Assembly (NCBI GenBank): GCA_035325905.1
Contig: DAOKYY010000004.1
Span: 25,904-89,903, forward strand
Source: DYGX01 sp035325905
GTDB taxonomy: Bacteria > Chloroflexota > Anaerolineae > Aggregatilineales > Aggregatilineaceae
Direction: 5' to 3'
Length of the DNA stretch: 64,000 nt
The notes beneath the pieces are model-generated. The model worked only from the letters and a program-made list of their open reading frames with translations. It had not been told where the DNA came from and did not search any database. This document shows positions 42,300 through 50,435 of this stretch, in pieces (position 1 is the stretch's first letter; every line of letters begins with the position of its first letter). A program made the translations under genes and the position numbers.

Positions 42300-43154
42300 T
42301 TACACCTGACGCAGCCCTTCTGCCGCGATAAACTCGGCGGCGGCCTCCTGCCACGGGCGGAGGCGAATCCCCAGGCGCGCGGCGGCGACGTTGCGCAGCG
42401 GCGCGTATTCCGGCGGTCGCGAGGCGCGGCGATATTCGGCCAGCGCGATCGGCGTCACCGGAGTCTCCTTGAAGCCCGCCAGATCGAGCACGTGCCGGGC
42501 GAAGCTGTAGCGCGAGACCTGCCCTTCGTTGACCAGATGGTAGATGCCGAAGCGTCCGCTTTCCACCAAACTCGCCAGCGCGCTGGCTAAGTCCTCCGCG
42601 TAGGTTGGCGAGCTGACTTCATTGGTCACGACGCGCAAGGGGCGACCCTCGCGGGCGGCGCGCAGAATCGCGTGCACGAAGTTCGTCCCGCCGTGGGCGT
42701 AGAGCCACGCCGTGCGCACGATCATGTGCCGCGCGACGAGATCGCGCACAACCTGCTCACCGACCCATTTGCTGTAGCCATACGGGTTGATCGGGTTGGG
42801 GCGGTCGTATTCCAGGTACGCGCGGTTGCCGCGCCCGTCGAAGACCTCGTTGGTGCTCAGGTACACCAGCGCCGCGCCGCGCTGCTGGCACGCCTGCGCG
42901 ATGTTCTGCGTGCCCAGGCCGTTGACCGCCAGCGCCAAGTCAGGCTGCTCGGCGCAGCGATCGACGGCGGTCATTGCCGCGCAATGGACAGTTATTTCCG
43001 GCGCGGTCTGGTCGAACGCCGCTTCGACGGCTGCCCAGTCGGTGATGTCCATGCCGGACAGGTCGTATCCCGTGACGCTGTGGCCGCGCGCGGCCAGCAC
43101 CTCGACAAACCGGCTGCCGAGCCGGCCGTCCGCGCCTGTCACCAGAATTCGCAT
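42300..43154 (-). CDS. rmlD: dTDP-4-dehydrorhamnose reductase-like NAD(P)-dependent sugar reductase
   Basis: A ~284-residue short-chain reductase with the nucleotide loop ILVTGADGRLGSRFVEVL (~3-20), CAAMTAVDRCAEQPDLALAVNG (~61-82) and YLSTNEVFDG (~97-106). The catalytic YGYSKWVGEQ (Tyr/Lys, ~126-135) is present. It matches RmlD, which makes dTDP-L-rhamnose, but the other rml genes are not in the window, so a related nucleotide-sugar reductase is possible. ATGs at 43163 and 43154 are both in frame and neither has a clear ribosome site; 43154 matches family N-termini. It is the first gene of the glycan operon. Confidence 0.78.
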   Translation of the reverse strand: MRILVTGADGRLGSRFVEVLAARGHSVTGYDLSGMDITDWAAVEAAFDQTAPEITVHCAAMTAVDRCAEQPDLALAVNGLGTQNIAQACQQRGAALVYLSTNEVFDGRGNRAYLEYDRPNPINPYGYSKWVGEQVVRDLVARHMIVRTAWLYAHGGTNFVHAILRAAREGRPLRVVTNEVSSPTYAEDLASALASLVESGRFGIYHLVNEGQVSRYSFARHVLDLAGFKETPVTPIALAEYRRASRPPEYAPLRNVAAARLGIRLRPWQEAAAEFIAAEGLRQV

Positions 43155-43218
43155 ACACGCCATCCGAGTTCAACGGGCCGCGGCCTGCTCCAGGCAAGCC
43201 GGCAGGAACACGTCCGCG

Positions 43219-43247
43219 ATTATACCGGAACAGCCCCGGTGGGTAAA
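43219..43247 (-). promoter_or_regulatory. Probable promoter of the rmlD/glycosyltransferase operon
   Basis: On the - strand TTTACC (43247-43242), 17-base spacer, perfect TATAAT (43224-43219). It is divergent from the promoter at 43358. The remaining part of this 340-base gap shows nothing else recognisable. Confidence 0.6.
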
Positions 43248-43357
43248 CCGCCGCCCAGCCCGCAGCTTCCTCACGCGCAACGGACGCGCATGGCCGGTCG
43301 CTGACTTGTAAGACACACGGTTTAGCCGCCTGTTGAGTTAAGGAAGCGTAAAAGTTC

Positions 43358-43386
43358 TTGACACAACCTACAGGAATCGTTATAAT
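43358..43386 (+). promoter_or_regulatory. Consensus sigma70 promoter upstream of yceD-sigA
   Basis: A perfect TTGACA (43358-43363), an optimal 17-base spacer and a perfect TATAAT (43381-43386). This is the best promoter match in the window. Transcription should begin near 43393. It drives a leader reading frame, the DUF177 gene and probably the sigma factor. Confidence 0.88.
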
Positions 43387-43397
43387 CAGGACACTGA

Positions 43398-43526
43398 ATG
43401 CGAAAGATGTTCATTCTTGAGCCGCCCCTGTTGATGCTACCGGGAGATACGCGGCTTGCTTTTTTAGTAGGTAGGCTTGACCGTAGTCTAAAGGCCGTGT
43501 ACTGTGACCGAGTCCCAGTTTCCTGA
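43398..43526 (+). CDS. Possible near-leaderless small reading frame (42 codons)
   Basis: An ATG lies about 5 bases after the predicted transcription start of the consensus promoter. It opens a 42-codon frame (MRKMFILEPPLLMLPGDTRL at the start) that ends inside the yceD gene in another reading frame (stop TGA at 43524-43526, about 20 bases past the yceD GTG). It could be a leader peptide that couples translation to yceD, or simply an open stretch. No ribosome site is possible so close to the 5' end, so initiation would be leaderless-like. I recognise no family. Confidence 0.35.
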   Translation: MRKMFILEPPLLMLPGDTRLAFLVGRLDRSLKAVYCDRVPVS

Positions 43527-44043
43527 GTTTGTAAACCCCCGTGTCCTGAAAATCAACGTCGGCTTCATCCTGGCAGAGAGCGCCGGGTACCAGCGCACGA
43601 TGGAGCTGGACCTGCCGCGCGTGCGGATTGGCGGCGATCTGGAGCTGGATTACGTGCGCGGCGCGCTGCGCTTGAGCCGCAACTCGCGCGGCGTGCTGGT
43701 CCAGGGGACGCTTGGAACCGCGCTGGTCGGCGAGTGTGCCCGCTGCCTCGAAGCGACGCAAGTTCCCGTCTCAATTGAGCTTGAGGAGCTATTCACCTAT
43801 CCGCCCAGCCCGGATGCGCCATACGCCGTCGAGGAAACGGGCAACCTCGACCTGGGGCCGCTGCTGCGCGAAGAGGTGATCCTGGCTGTGCCGATGACGA
43901 TTCTGTGCCGCCCGGACTGCGCGGGGCTGTGCCCGCAGTGCGGGCAGAACTGGAATGAAGGCCCTTGCGATTGCCCGCAGGAGACGATTGATCCCCGGCT
44001 CGCGAGTCTGCGCTCGTTGCTGGACGACAGCGAGGCAGGCTGA
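43504..44043 (+). CDS. yceD: YceD/DUF177-family protein
   Basis: A 179-residue DUF177 protein (YceD, linked to 23S rRNA accumulation and large ribosomal subunit assembly). It shows a central VGECARCLEATQVPVSIELEELF-like segment and a C-terminal Cys cluster (CRPDCAGLCPQCGQN, then PCDC), probably metal binding. In most bacteria it precedes rpmF (ribosomal protein L32). Here no rpmF follows; the next gene is the sigma factor, 74 bases on. Start is GTG at 43504 with only a weak AAAGG upstream. Confidence 0.85.
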   Translation: MTESQFPEFVNPRVLKINVGFILAESAGYQRTMELDLPRVRIGGDLELDYVRGALRLSRNSRGVLVQGTLGTALVGECARCLEATQVPVSIELEELFTYPPSPDAPYAVEETGNLDLGPLLREEVILAVPMTILCRPDCAGLCPQCGQNWNEGPCDCPQETIDPRLASLRSLLDDSEAG

Positions 44044-44117
44044 GCCGCGCTACGCGTTCGTTAGTTCGTTTGGCACCGTATAGCTGTATCTTAGATGATG
44101 AAACAGGGGGGTTCACG

Positions 44118-45308
44118 TTGAAAGACTACAGCGATACCGACACCCAACAAGCGACGGGTCTCCTGGCTGCGCTTCTAGAGCGCGCCGATAGCCAGGGCTT
44201 TCTCACCACTGACGACATTCTTGAAGCGATTCCAGATGGCGACGACGCCGTCGAGCGGCTGGGCGACGTGCTGCGCTGGCTCCAGCGTGTGGGCGTCGAA
44301 GTCTATGAAGACCGCCTCGGTGACGACGATCTGGCGCGGGCCGACGACGAGGACCTGGAGGCGGACGACGACGAAGCCTTTGACCTCAGCGGCGTGTCGT
44401 CTGATGACACGGTCGGCCTGTACCTGAAAGAAATGGCGCGCGTCCCGCTGCTTTCGAACGATGAGGAAGTCGATCTGGCGCGCCGCCTGGAGCTGGGCAA
44501 CGAGGCGCGCGCGGAGCTGATGCGCCTGGGCGACAGCGCCTCGCCGGAGCGAATCGCGCAGCTCAACGACCTGATCGAAGATGGCAAGGCTGCGCGCGAC
44601 CACCTGATCAAGGCGAACACGCGGCTGGTGGTCAGCATCGCCAAGAAATACATGGGGCGGGGCGTTCATTTTCTCGACCTGATCCAGGAAGGCAATCTGG
44701 GGCTGATGAAGGCGGTCGAGAAATTCGACTACACGCGCGGCTTTCGCTTCAGCACCTACGCCACCTGGTGGATTCGCCAAACCATCACCCGCGCCATCGC
44801 CGACCAGGGCCGCACGATCCGCGTGCCGGTTCACATGAGCGACCGCATCCGCCGCTTGTACAAGACGGCGCGCCAGCTGGAGCAGGAAATGGGCCGCAAG
44901 CCTACGCCCGAAGAAATCGCCTTCGCGATGGACCTTGAGCCGCGCAAAGTCCAGTGGATGCTCAAGGTGAGCTGGCGCCCGATGAGCCTGGAGCGCCCGG
45001 TTGGCGAAGAAGAGGACAGCGAGCTAGGAAGCTTCATCGAAGACCTCACGACGCCTACGCCAACGCAAAGCGCGTATCAGAATTTGCTGCGCGAGAAGGT
45101 CGAAGAAGTGCTGAGCACGCTCACTGCGCGCGAGGCGCGAATTCTGCGGCTGCGCTTCGGGCTGCAAAACGGCCGCAGCTATACGCTTGAAGAAGTCGGG
45201 CAGAAATTCGGGCTGACGCGCGAGCGCATCCGGCAGATCGAGGGCAAGGCGCTGCGCCGCCTGCGGCACCCCCGGCGCTCGCGCCAATTGCGAGATTTCA
45301 CGCAATAA
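44118..45308 (+). CDS. sigA: RNA polymerase sigma factor, RpoD/SigA family
   Basis: A 396-residue sigma70-family factor. An acidic N-terminal part (~1-90) contains the region 1.1-like LLAALLERADSQGFLTTDDILEAI and a stretch of Asp/Glu. Region 1.2 follows (DDTVGLYLKEMARVPLLSNDEE), then region 2 (DLIQEGNLGLMKAVEKFDY; FRFSTYATWWIRQTITRAI), region 3 (RIRRLYKTARQLEQEMGR) and region 4 (LRLRFGLQNGRSYTLEEVGQKFGLTRERIRQIEGKALRRL in part). It is short for a housekeeping sigma but complete in all DNA-binding regions. TTG at 44118 is chosen because AGGGGG lies 6 bases upstream; an in-frame TTG at 44070 has no ribosome site. Confidence 0.9.
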   Translation: MKDYSDTDTQQATGLLAALLERADSQGFLTTDDILEAIPDGDDAVERLGDVLRWLQRVGVEVYEDRLGDDDLARADDEDLEADDDEAFDLSGVSSDDTVGLYLKEMARVPLLSNDEEVDLARRLELGNEARAELMRLGDSASPERIAQLNDLIEDGKAARDHLIKANTRLVVSIAKKYMGRGVHFLDLIQEGNLGLMKAVEKFDYTRGFRFSTYATWWIRQTITRAIADQGRTIRVPVHMSDRIRRLYKTARQLEQEMGRKPTPEEIAFAMDLEPRKVQWMLKVSWRPMSLERPVGEEEDSELGSFIEDLTTPTPTQSAYQNLLREKVEEVLSTLTAREARILRLRFGLQNGRSYTLEEVGQKFGLTRERIRQIEGKALRRLRHPRRSRQLRDFTQ

Positions 45309-45361
45309 CTCGCTCACGCCGCGCTCAGTAAAATTCGATTTTTACCATACCGAAGCACTGA

Positions 45362-45389
45362 ACAGACGCCGAAAACATCCGGCGTCTGT
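45362..45389 (+). terminator. Hairpin downstream of sigA
   Basis: A 10-bp perfect stem (ACAGACGCCG / CGGCGTCTGT, 8-base loop) lies 54 bases past the sigA stop and just before the FHA-gene promoter. Only a short GTTAT follows, so it is a weak intrinsic terminator. Confidence 0.5.
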
Positions 45390-45416
45390 GTTATGTGCGC
45401 GCGGCTTGCGCCTGTG

Positions 45417-45445
45417 TTGACATCCAATTCCAATGACCGTATACT
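45417..45445 (+). promoter_or_regulatory. Sigma70 promoter of the FHA-domain gene
   Basis: TTGACA (45417-45422), 17-base spacer, TATACT (45440-45445). Transcription would begin near 45452, downstream of the first in-frame ATG at 45433, which supports the ATG at 45499 as the real start. Confidence 0.78.
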
Positions 45446-45498
45446 CCGAACCGAGGTGGCGCGATCTCACTCTCTCGTCGCGCGAGGAGGCATTCTTC

Positions 45499-46185
45499 AT
45501 GCAAGCCAGCAGCTTCCGGCTGATTGTCCGGCGCGGTCCGCAGCCCAACCAGGTGTATGAGCTGAACAAAGGCATCGTGACGCTGGGGCGTGACATCACG
45601 AACGATATTGTGATCAACGATCCCGAAGTCAGCCGTCACCACTGCCGCCTGACGCAGGGCGGGGCGGGCTACACGATTGAGGATTTGGGGTCCACCAACG
45701 GGACCTTCGTCAATGGACAGCGACTGACCGGCCCGCGCCTCCTCACGCACAACGACATGGTCGGGCTGGGCGAGACGGTTACGCTGGCCTACGAGGGACT
45801 GGTCGCGGGGATCGACGCTGGCCAGGCCGTGACGATGCCCGGCCCCTCGGCGCCGCAAGACGCTCAGTTCGCCCCGCCGGGGCGCTACCCAAGCGTGCCG
45901 GAAGAATATCGCCCGGCAGCCCCAGGATACGCCGCCCCCGAGCCGTACCAGCAGCCCGCAGCGCAGCCGCCGATGGATTACGAGTACGACTACCAGGAAG
46001 AGCCGTATCAGGAGGGCGCCAGCCGCTGGATCGTGCTTGGCTGCGGGTGTTTCCTGGTGCTGTGCATCGTTAGCTCGGTCATTGGCGGGATCATCGTGGA
46101 TGGCGCGTGCCTGTGGGATGATCTGCCGATCATCTCAGATATGTTCGACTTGCACGTCAAGCCGGACGCGAACTGCTGGTGGTAG
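45499..46185 (+). CDS. FHA-domain protein with C-terminal membrane helix
   Basis: A 228-residue protein. The FHA phosphothreonine-binding domain (~5-95) contains VTLGRDITNDIVINDPEVSRHHCRL and DLGSTNGTFVNGQRL. A ~75-residue Pro/Tyr/Gln-rich linker follows, then a single membrane helix (WIVLGCGCFLVLCIVSSVIG) and a short outward tail with two Cys. It would read phosphorylation by Ser/Thr kinases at the membrane. The kinase-like gene at 61.7 kb is probably catalytically dead, so the writer kinase would be elsewhere. Start chosen from GAGGAGG 8 bases upstream and the promoter position. Confidence 0.85.
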   Translation: MQASSFRLIVRRGPQPNQVYELNKGIVTLGRDITNDIVINDPEVSRHHCRLTQGGAGYTIEDLGSTNGTFVNGQRLTGPRLLTHNDMVGLGETVTLAYEGLVAGIDAGQAVTMPGPSAPQDAQFAPPGRYPSVPEEYRPAAPGYAAPEPYQQPAAQPPMDYEYDYQEEPYQEGASRWIVLGCGCFLVLCIVSSVIGGIIVDGACLWDDLPIISDMFDLHVKPDANCWW

Positions 46186-46224
46186 CTGGATTTCCCGATA
46201 GCTGCTCTGATCGTGGCCTATTCG

Positions 46225-46254
46225 TGCCGTTCATGTCCGCATGAGCGGCATTTT
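46225..46254 (+). terminator. Rho-independent terminator of the FHA-domain gene
   Basis: An 11-bp stem with one G-U pair (TGCCGTTCATG / CATGAGCGGCA), a TCCG tetraloop and a TTTT run. It lies 39 bases past the stop codon and isolates the gene from moeA. Confidence 0.82.
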
Positions 46255-46319
46255 CGTGCGCGCGGCTCGCGCCAGCGTACCGGAGACGGGCGCTGCCGGT
46301 ATGGTGAGGTGATAGGATC

Positions 46320-47579
46320 GTGACCGAACTCCTGAACGTGGACGATGTGATTGCCCGGATTTTGAGGGACATGCTGCCGCTTCCGGCCGACCCGGTGCCC
46401 CTGCTCGAGGCGCTGGGGCGCGCGTTGGCGGAGGACGTTCACGCCGGGCAAGACGTTCCGGCTTTCGCCAGCTCCGCGATGGATGGCTACGCAGTCCGGG
46501 CGGCGGATGTGGCCGGAGCCAGCCACGAGCGCCCGGCGCGATTACGCGTGGTGGCCGATATTCCCGCCGGGGTGCAGCCCGACATGCAGCTTGGCCCAGG
46601 CGAGGCGGCGCGGATTATGACCGGCGCGCCGCTGCCGGAAGGGGCCGACGCTGTCATCCGCGTCGAAGACACCGGCGACCGGTGGGTGTCGGACGGGCTG
46701 GCGGCGCTGCCGGAGACGGTCGATGTGTTTGTCGCGGCGAGGCCGGGCACAGATGTCCGCCAGCCGGGTGAGACCGTGCGCGCCGGGGCGTTGGTGCTGG
46801 CGCGTGGAGCCGTGTTGCGCGCGCAGGACCTCGGCCTTTTGGCGTCGCTCGGCTATGCGGCGGCTCCGGTGACGCGCCGCCCGCGCGTGGCGGTTCTGTC
46901 GACCGGGACCGAGCTGGTCGAGCCGGGGCAGTCGCTGCGCCAGGGCCAAATTTATAACAGCAACGGCGTGATGCTGGCCGCGCTGGTGACTGAGGCGGGC
47001 GGCGAGCCGATCGTGCTGCCGGCCGCCCGTGACACTGTGTCCGAGGTGCGCGGCTGCTTTGACGACGCGCTGGCGCAGCAGCCCGACATCCTGATCAGCT
47101 CGGCGGGCGTGTCGGTCGGGACACATGATGTCGTGCGGACTGTCATTGAGTCGCTGGGGCGCCTCGAATTGTGGCGCGTCAATATCCGGCCGGGCAAGCC
47201 GCTCGCGTATGGGGATGTGGGCGGCGTGCCGTTCTTTGGCCTGCCCGGCAACCCGGTCTCGGCGATGGTCACGTTCGAGGTCTTCGTGCGTCCGGCGCTC
47301 GACCGGCTGCGCGGGCTGTCCGGCGAGGGGCGACCGGTGATCATGGCATCCCTCGGCCATGATCTGCCTTCCGATGGACGGCGCAGCTATCTGCGGGTCC
47401 GGCTAGACCGCGACGCCGGGGGCTGGGTCGCACACACGATCGGCATGCAAAGCTCGGCAGAGTTGCTGGCGCTTGCCCAGGCGGACGGGCTGATGATCAT
47501 CCCCGAAGGGTTACGCCACGTCCCGGCGGGGGGCCGCTACCCGGTGCGACTTCTGCGCTCGCTGCCGGCCAGCGACTAG
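46320..47579 (+). CDS. moeA: Molybdopterin molybdenumtransferase
   Basis: A 419-residue MoeA that inserts molybdate into adenylylated molybdopterin to make active cofactor. It shows PAFASSAMDGYAVRAADV (~47-64), IMTGAPLPEGADAVIRVEDT (~99-118) and VAVLSTGTELVEPGQ (~191-205). The MoeA/MogA-fold core DILISSAGVSVGTHDVV (~258-274) and FFGLPGNPVSAMVTFEVFVRP (~304-324) follow, and a C-terminal beta domain closes the protein. It would supply cofactor to the hydroxylases at 9-18 kb and the sulfite-oxidase-fold enzyme at 52 kb. Start is GTG. Its stop overlaps the convergent gene by 4 bases. Confidence 0.93.
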   Translation: MTELLNVDDVIARILRDMLPLPADPVPLLEALGRALAEDVHAGQDVPAFASSAMDGYAVRAADVAGASHERPARLRVVADIPAGVQPDMQLGPGEAARIMTGAPLPEGADAVIRVEDTGDRWVSDGLAALPETVDVFVAARPGTDVRQPGETVRAGALVLARGAVLRAQDLGLLASLGYAAAPVTRRPRVAVLSTGTELVEPGQSLRQGQIYNSNGVMLAALVTEAGGEPIVLPAARDTVSEVRGCFDDALAQQPDILISSAGVSVGTHDVVRTVIESLGRLELWRVNIRPGKPLAYGDVGGVPFFGLPGNPVSAMVTFEVFVRPALDRLRGLSGEGRPVIMASLGHDLPSDGRRSYLRVRLDRDAGGWVAHTIGMQSSAELLALAQADGLMIIPEGLRHVPAGGRYPVRLLRSLPASD

Positions 47580-48991
47580 CCCGGCGCTAGCTCGCCGCGA
47601 TAGTCGGCCAGCGCCGCCAGCATCTCCTCGACGTGGGTGAATTTGACGCGCTCGCGCCCGATGGCCTGCCCGCGCTCGCGCTCGAGTTGGTCGATGACGT
47701 GCCAGTCATCGAAAGTCACGACGCGCACGTTGCGCCGCGCGAGCAGCTTTTCGATCTGCGCGCGTTTCGGCTGAGGCGGGTTCAGCAGCCGCCCGGCGAC
47801 CGCGTCTTCGAGCAGCCGCTCGACCGTTTCCAGCGCATCGGGCTTGTTCGTACCGATAATCCCGGTCGGGCCGCGCTTGATCCAGCCGGCCGCGTACTCG
47901 CCGGTGCGGAAAGCGCCGTTCGGCTCCAGGATGCGCCCTTCCACGTTGGGAATGACCCCCGTCACCGCGTCGAACGGGACATCCGGCAGGGCGATGCCGT
48001 GATAGCCGATGGACCGGAACACCAGCCCGGCGGAGATCACTTCCGTCTCGCCGGTTGGTCGCGGGCGCAAGGTCCCGTCGGCTGACGCGTAGAGCGCATT
48101 CTTGCCAATGCGGACGGCTTCGACGCGCTCCGTCCCCAGAATTTCCACCGGCGAGACGAGAAAGCGCATGATGATCTGGCGCGGCTTGCCGGACGGTTCG
48201 CGCCCCGCGTAGCCTTTCAAAATCTCGACATTGCGAACGGTCGCCCGGTCGGCATGGTCCAGCGCGGCCTGGCTGAGCGGATCGAGCGCGGCGTCCTCAG
48301 GCGGTACGATCACATCGGCCCCGGCCAGCTCGTCCAGCTCCTTGATTTCGGGGTTCGTGAACGCCGCCTGGGCAGGCCCGCGACGCCCCAGCACGTAGAT
48401 CGTCTTGATCCGGCTGTGGCGCAGCGCCTCCAGCGCGTGCGGCGCAATATCCGTGGTGTGCAGCTCGTCGTAGGTCCGCGCGAGGATACGTGCCACATCC
48501 ATCGCCACGTTACCGTTGCCGACTACGACCGCGCTTTCCTGGCTCAGGTCGAACTCAAGATCGCAGTAATCCGGGTGCCCGTTGTACCAGCCGACAAATT
48601 CGGTTGCGGCGTGGCTGCCGGGCAGGTCTTCGCCAGGGATGTCCAGGCGACGATCGGTCTGCGCGCCGACAGCGTAGATGATCGCATGGTAGTGGCGGAT
48701 CAGATCGACGTGGTGGATGTCCCGCCCGTATTCGACGTTGCCGAAAAAGCGCAGCCGGGGGTCGCGGGCGGTCCGCTCGTAGGCGCGTGTCACCGCCCGG
48801 ATCTTCGGGTGATCCGGTGCGACCCCGCCGCGCACCAGTCCGAACGGGGTGGGGAGCCGCTCGAACATGTCGATCTCGACGCTGATCGTCGGCTGGCGCA
48901 GCAAGAAGTCGGCGGCGTAGAAGGCGGATGGCCCCGACCCGATGATGGCGACCCGCAGGGGAGTAGGGGAGTTGACGTCAAGATGAGCCAT
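47576..48991 (-). CDS. Ferredoxin-NADP reductase-like flavoprotein (FprA/adrenodoxin reductase family)
   Basis: A 471-residue FAD/NADPH enzyme of the adrenodoxin reductase type, passing electrons between NADPH and ferredoxin. It shows the FAD loop VAIIGSGPSAFYAADFLL (~14-31), GLVRGGVAPDHPKIRAV (~51-67) and the NADP loop VVVGNGNVAMDVARILAR (~152-169). VLGRRGPAQAAFTNPEIKEL (~197-216) and GWIKRGPTGIIGTNKPDA (~365-382) are also present. The last ~60 residues form a typical helical tail. Its partner ferredoxin is not in the window. It is divergent from proBA, with the ATTTGT repeats in between. Confidence 0.88.
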   Translation of the reverse strand: MAHLDVNSPTPLRVAIIGSGPSAFYAADFLLRQPTISVEIDMFERLPTPFGLVRGGVAPDHPKIRAVTRAYERTARDPRLRFFGNVEYGRDIHHVDLIRHYHAIIYAVGAQTDRRLDIPGEDLPGSHAATEFVGWYNGHPDYCDLEFDLSQESAVVVGNGNVAMDVARILARTYDELHTTDIAPHALEALRHSRIKTIYVLGRRGPAQAAFTNPEIKELDELAGADVIVPPEDAALDPLSQAALDHADRATVRNVEILKGYAGREPSGKPRQIIMRFLVSPVEILGTERVEAVRIGKNALYASADGTLRPRPTGETEVISAGLVFRSIGYHGIALPDVPFDAVTGVIPNVEGRILEPNGAFRTGEYAAGWIKRGPTGIIGTNKPDALETVERLLEDAVAGRLLNPPQPKRAQIEKLLARRNVRVVTFDDWHVIDQLERERGQAIGRERVKFTHVEEMLAALADYRGELAPG

Positions 48992-49118
48992 AAGCGATCG
49001 TGTGGACTCCTAAAAATCACTTTCCAACGCCGGCTATCTCGTGATAGGATGCGCTGGTGCGGGCGCCGGTCGCATATGGCGCCAGCGAACCAGGCGACCC
49101 TGATCCGGATCGTATCAT

Positions 49119-49160
49119 ATTTGTTCCATTTGTCACCATTTGTCGCATTGTCCTCATTGT
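49119..49160. repeat. Five phased ATT(T)GT repeats upstream of proBA
   Basis: ATTTGT at 49119, 49128 and 49138, then ATTGT at 49147 and 49156, spaced 9-10 bases. They lie in the 316-base gap between the divergent flavoprotein gene and proB, and the last copy overlaps the proB -35. This AT-rich island stands out in GC-rich DNA. It may be a set of helically phased operator half-sites. Confidence 0.6.
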
Positions 49161-49185
49161 TATTTCGCTTAAAGCCCTGTATAAA
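49157..49185 (+). promoter_or_regulatory. Probable promoter of proBA
   Basis: TTGTTA (49157-49162), 17-base spacer, TATAAA (49180-49185). A leader of ~115 bases follows and contains a hairpin (CAGCCTG at 49198-49204 with CAGGCTG at 49215-49221). A further TACAAT at 49261 has no good -35. Confidence 0.55.
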
Positions 49186-49307
49186 GGGCGCAACGCTCAG
49201 CCTGGCCTGCGGGGCAGGCTGGATGCCTGCGCCATGATCAGCCGGCTCGCTCGCCGTGGATACAATTCTGCGTCGCTAAGCCGAGGAGCGCGTCGCGTAT
49301 CCGCCCT

Positions 49308-50423
49308 ATGAATCATCATCCCGGTCAACCACAGACAATTGTCGTCAAGCTGGGCACGTCCACGCTCACCGGCGGGACGCGCCGCCTGTCGCGCCCGCAT
49401 ATGATTGAGATCGTGCGGCAGATCACCGCGCTGCGCGCGGAGGGGCTGCGCGTCGCCATCGTTTCGTCCGGCGCGATTGCCGCCGGGCGCGAGGTGCTGA
49501 AGGACCCGGCGCTGCCCAATCACCTCCCGGCCAAGCAGATGCTTAGCGCCGTGGGCCAGAGCTACCTGATGCAGGTTTACCGCGTGCTGTTTGACCTGTA
49601 CGACGTGCCGATCGGGCAGGTGCTGCTGACGCACGACGATCTGTCGCACCGCACGCGCTATCTCAACGCGCGCGCTACGCTCAGCACGCTGCTTGATTTC
49701 GGGATTGTGCCCATCGTCAACGAAAACGACACGGTAGCGGTCGATGAGATCAAGGTCGGCGACAACGACAATCTCTCGGCGCTGATCGCTGTGCTGCTGA
49801 ATGCCGCGACGCTGATCCTGCTGACAGACCAGGACGGTCTGTACGACCGCGACCCGCGCCTGCACGCTGACGCTCGCCTGATCGAGGAAGTCGCGGTGAT
49901 TGATGGCGAGGTCGAGGCGCTGGCCGGGGCGAGCGTTTCCGGCCTGGGCGTTGGCGGGATGACGACCAAGATTCAGGCGGCGCGGCTGGCGACCCGCAGC
50001 GGAACGCGCACCTTCATCGCGCGCGGCACGGCCCCGGACGTGCTGCTGCGGCTGGCGCATGGCGAGCGGCTGGGTACGATGTTCACGCCGGGCGTCGGCC
50101 ATATTGAGAGCCGCAAGCGCTGGCTGCTGGCGGAGCGACCGCAGGGCGCGCTGCGGATCGACGCCGGCGCGGCCCGCGTGCTGCGCGAGCAGGGCGCGAG
50201 CTTGCTGCCCATCGGCGTGCGGAGCCTGAAAGGCCGCTTCGAGCGCGGCGCGGTCGTGCAGGTGGTGGACGAAAACGACCGGCTGCTGGCGCAGGGGCTG
50301 GTCAACTACAGCCGCGACGAGCTGGACCGGCTGCGCGGCCATCGCTCGCCGCAGATCGTCGAGCTGCTGGGCTATACCTATGGCGACGAGGCGATTCACC
50401 GCGATAACTTGGTGCTCGTCTAA
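49308..50423 (+). CDS. proB: Glutamate 5-kinase
   Basis: A 371-residue kinase for the first step of proline synthesis from glutamate. The amino-acid kinase domain (~1-260) has TIVVKLGTSTLTGG (~10-23), VAIVSSGAIAAGREVL (~47-62), PIVNENDTVAVDEIKVGDNDNLSALIA in part (~142-168) and GVGGMTTKIQAARLA (~217-231). A C-terminal PUA domain (~280-360) is present, as in E. coli-type enzymes. Proline feedback sites are likely but not readable. The gene is followed by proA at 12 bases. Confidence 0.95.
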   Translation: MNHHPGQPQTIVVKLGTSTLTGGTRRLSRPHMIEIVRQITALRAEGLRVAIVSSGAIAAGREVLKDPALPNHLPAKQMLSAVGQSYLMQVYRVLFDLYDVPIGQVLLTHDDLSHRTRYLNARATLSTLLDFGIVPIVNENDTVAVDEIKVGDNDNLSALIAVLLNAATLILLTDQDGLYDRDPRLHADARLIEEVAVIDGEVEALAGASVSGLGVGGMTTKIQAARLATRSGTRTFIARGTAPDVLLRLAHGERLGTMFTPGVGHIESRKRWLLAERPQGALRIDAGAARVLREQGASLLPIGVRSLKGRFERGAVVQVVDENDRLLAQGLVNYSRDELDRLRGHRSPQIVELLGYTYGDEAIHRDNLVLV

Positions 50424-50435
50424 TACAGGAGGCGC

